From CALMEC01 sp964434425 (GTDB taxonomy: Bacteria > Actinomycetota > Thermoleophilia > Miltoncostaeales > Miltoncostaeaceae): DNA of 64,000 bases. Position 1 is the first letter of the stretch, and each line of letters starts with the position of its first letter. Location of the stretch: positions 199,403-263,402 of the forward strand of contig CAYSVH010000003.1 of NCBI GenBank assembly GCA_964434425.1, written 5' to 3'. The notes under the pieces were generated by a model. It did not search any database. It was not told the DNA's origin and saw nothing but the letters and a program-made list of their open reading frames with translations. The position numbers were made by a program, and so were the translations under genes. Of the stretch, positions 62,979-64,000 are shown in pieces.

Positions 62979-63710
62979 CTAGTCGTCGGTGCCGGGGATC
63001 TTCGGAGCGTCGGCGACCGGAGACTTCGTTGCCTCAGGCTTCGCGGTCGTCGGAGCGTCGGCGACCGGAGACTTCGGAGCCTCGGGCTTCGGAGCCTCGG
63101 TGGTGGTCGGCGCCGCGACCTTCTTCGCGATCGGCTTGGAGGCGACCTCTGCGGGAGCCGGCTCGGCGGTGACCTTCTTGGCGGCCGGCTTGGGCGTCAC
63201 CGGAGCGGCCTTCGTCGTCGCCCGCTTGGCCGTCGGCTTGGGGGTGGTGTCCGCGGTGGTCGCCGGAGCGGCGGACGTGGTCGTCTTCTTGGTGGTCCGG
63301 CGCGTGCCCGTGGCGCGGGCCGTGGTGGTCTTGGGCGCTGCGCTCTTCGCGGGCGCCTTCACGGCCGGCGCACCCGCCGCGGCCGAGGAGGTCGCCGGGA
63401 TCGCGGGGATCGCGGTGGTGACGACCGGGGTGGCCGTGGACGAGGTGGCGTTGGCCAGCACGTCGAGGGCCTCACTCCACGAGGCGAGCACGATACGGGC
63501 GCTCGTCGTCTGGACGTCGACGTACGCCTCCCATGCCCCAAGGCCGGCGTCGTACAGATCCAGCGAACCGGGCAGGGCGAGCCAGACCTCGATGGGAGTG
63601 GCGACCCGCCAGGCGCGGGCCATGTCGAGCGCGGCTCGCTTCATGAGGTCGATGGAGGACACCGCGCGCCCGGCGATGTCGAAGAGAGGATCGGTGGTAG
63701 CTGAGGCCAT
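62979..63710 (-). CDS. Phasin-like or nucleoid-associated protein with Ala/Lys/Pro/Thr-rich tail
   Basis: 243 aa. Residues 1-95 form a helical domain (SIDLMKRAALDMARAWRVATPIEVWLALPG, then YDAGLGAWEAYVDVQTTSARIVLASWSEAL). The remaining 150 residues are low-complexity, full of AKP, TTK and PKPTAK repeats like histone H1-type tails of actinobacterial proteins (HupB, HbhA). Both PHA-granule phasins and nucleoid proteins have such a plan. The next upstream gene is an HTH regulator on the same strand, likely linked. Confidence 0.65.
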   Translation of the reverse strand: MASATTDPLFDIAGRAVSSIDLMKRAALDMARAWRVATPIEVWLALPGSLDLYDAGLGAWEAYVDVQTTSARIVLASWSEALDVLANATSSTATPVVTTAIPAIPATSSAAAGAPAVKAPAKSAAPKTTTARATGTRRTTKKTTTSAAPATTADTTPKPTAKRATTKAAPVTPKPAAKKVTAEPAPAEVASKPIAKKVAAPTTTEAPKPEAPKSPVADAPTTAKPEATKSPVADAPKIPGTDD

Positions 63711-63743
63711 GCTCGGCTCCTTCGTTCGGCCGTCCTCGGACGG

Positions 63744-64000
63744 TCAGGTCGATGTGTCGTCGGCACCGTCGTCCGACCGGTCGGGCGTCGCGGCCCGGAA
63801 CCCGCGGTAGACGGCAAGCAGAGCCGTTTTCTGATCGTCGGTGAGCGTCTCATCGGCGAGGATGGACGCCTCCGTCGGGGCGGCGGGCCCATCGGCCGGC
63901 CGCTGGGTGGTGAGCATTCCCGTCTGCTCGAGAAGGGTCTCCGCGGACAGGTCGAGCGCGCGGGCGATCGAGTTGATCACCCGCATGGAGGGCTCGTGGA
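63744..64000 (-). CDS. HTH (XRE-type) regulator, 5' end beyond window
   Basis: Only the last 85 codons are inside the window. The visible start of the segment, HEPSMRVINSIARALDLSAETLLEQTGM, is the end of an XRE helix-turn-helix (the stabilising helices), then an acidic tail (ADETLTDDQKTALLAVYRGF). The gene continues past 64000. It lies 33 bp upstream of the gene with the AKP-rich tail, so it probably belongs to the same transcript and may regulate it. Confidence 0.75.
   Translation of the reverse strand, partial: HEPSMRVINSIARALDLSAETLLEQTGMLTTQRPADGPAAPTEASILADETLTDDQKTALLAVYRGFRAATPDRSDDGADDTST

Overview
The window is about 64 kb of GC-rich DNA, densely packed with short operons. It looks like a chromosomal segment of an actinobacterium. 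The reasons are: a GTP-type PEP carboxykinase of about 600 aa, a LexA box of the actinobacterial form (CGAAC-N4-GTTCG) in front of dinB, actinobacterial families such as DUF3159 and a Cys-free HhH-GPD glycosylase, a SARP-type regulator, and a tmk-holB pair. A basal class such as Thermoleophilia is my guess; nothing in the window proves it. I see no phage, plasmid, CRISPR array or intact insertion sequence. At least 14 genes carry a TANNNT hexamer exactly 6-7 nt before the start codon, which suggests widespread leaderless mRNAs.

Layout. 0-7 kb: an ETF-quinone oxidoreductase (3' end cut by the window), a membrane-anchored thioredoxin-like protein, an FKBP isomerase, a DUF2237 protein, a membrane protein, a DUF4189 protein, a reductase of the RibD/DHFR fold and a D-amino-acid dehydrogenase, then tRNA-Ala(CGC). 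7.5-14 kb: a secreted Big2-repeat protein, a PHP phosphatase, galE between two inverted copies of a repeat, and a tightly overlapping cluster of a degenerate topoisomerase-I-like protein, a small membrane protein, tmk and holB. 14-24 kb: a DUF4190 protein, pckG, a HAD phosphatase, a drug-type ABC exporter pair, a DNA glycosylase-like protein, a glutathionyl-hydroquinone reductase-like protein and an AI-2E family transporter.

24-27.4 kb: an operon of two O6-alkylguanine-DNA methyltransferases around a sigma factor, a divergent arsC/arsR pair sharing a 16-bp-arm palindrome, and tRNA-Thr(CGT). 27.6-32.7 kb: a nitroreductase, a 1016-aa STAND/SARP regulator and an alpha/beta hydrolase. The two enzyme genes each have an array of 11-bp-spaced CGTTA repeats upstream, probably the binding sites of the regulator. 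33-38.5 kb: an unusual tRNA-Gly-like gene with a self-paired anticodon loop, just before an unrecognised 792-aa protein. These are followed by a CAP-domain secreted protein, a SnoaL-like protein, an IS481 transposase remnant, and a TPP riboswitch controlling a thiamine-binding UPF0045 protein.

38.5-52.9 kb: a methyltransferase, an LLM flavin oxidoreductase, a NeuD-type acetyltransferase, a peroxiredoxin coupled to carbonic anhydrase, a PuuD-type glutamine amidotransferase, a lipoprotein, an FAD monooxygenase with a NUDIX hydrolase, a GST, a DUF3159 protein, a Pro-rich membrane-anchored protein and dinB. 52.9-64 kb: a minus-strand set of CitE-like lyase, aldehyde dehydrogenase and a 1825-aa single-chain acyl-CoA carboxylase of eukaryote-like layout. 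Divergent from this is a KAS III enzyme with a long N-terminal extension. It converges on a protein with an Ala/Lys/Pro/Thr-rich tail and an HTH regulator cut by the window end. Carboxylase plus KAS III suggests a self-contained malonyl-CoA production and condensation module.
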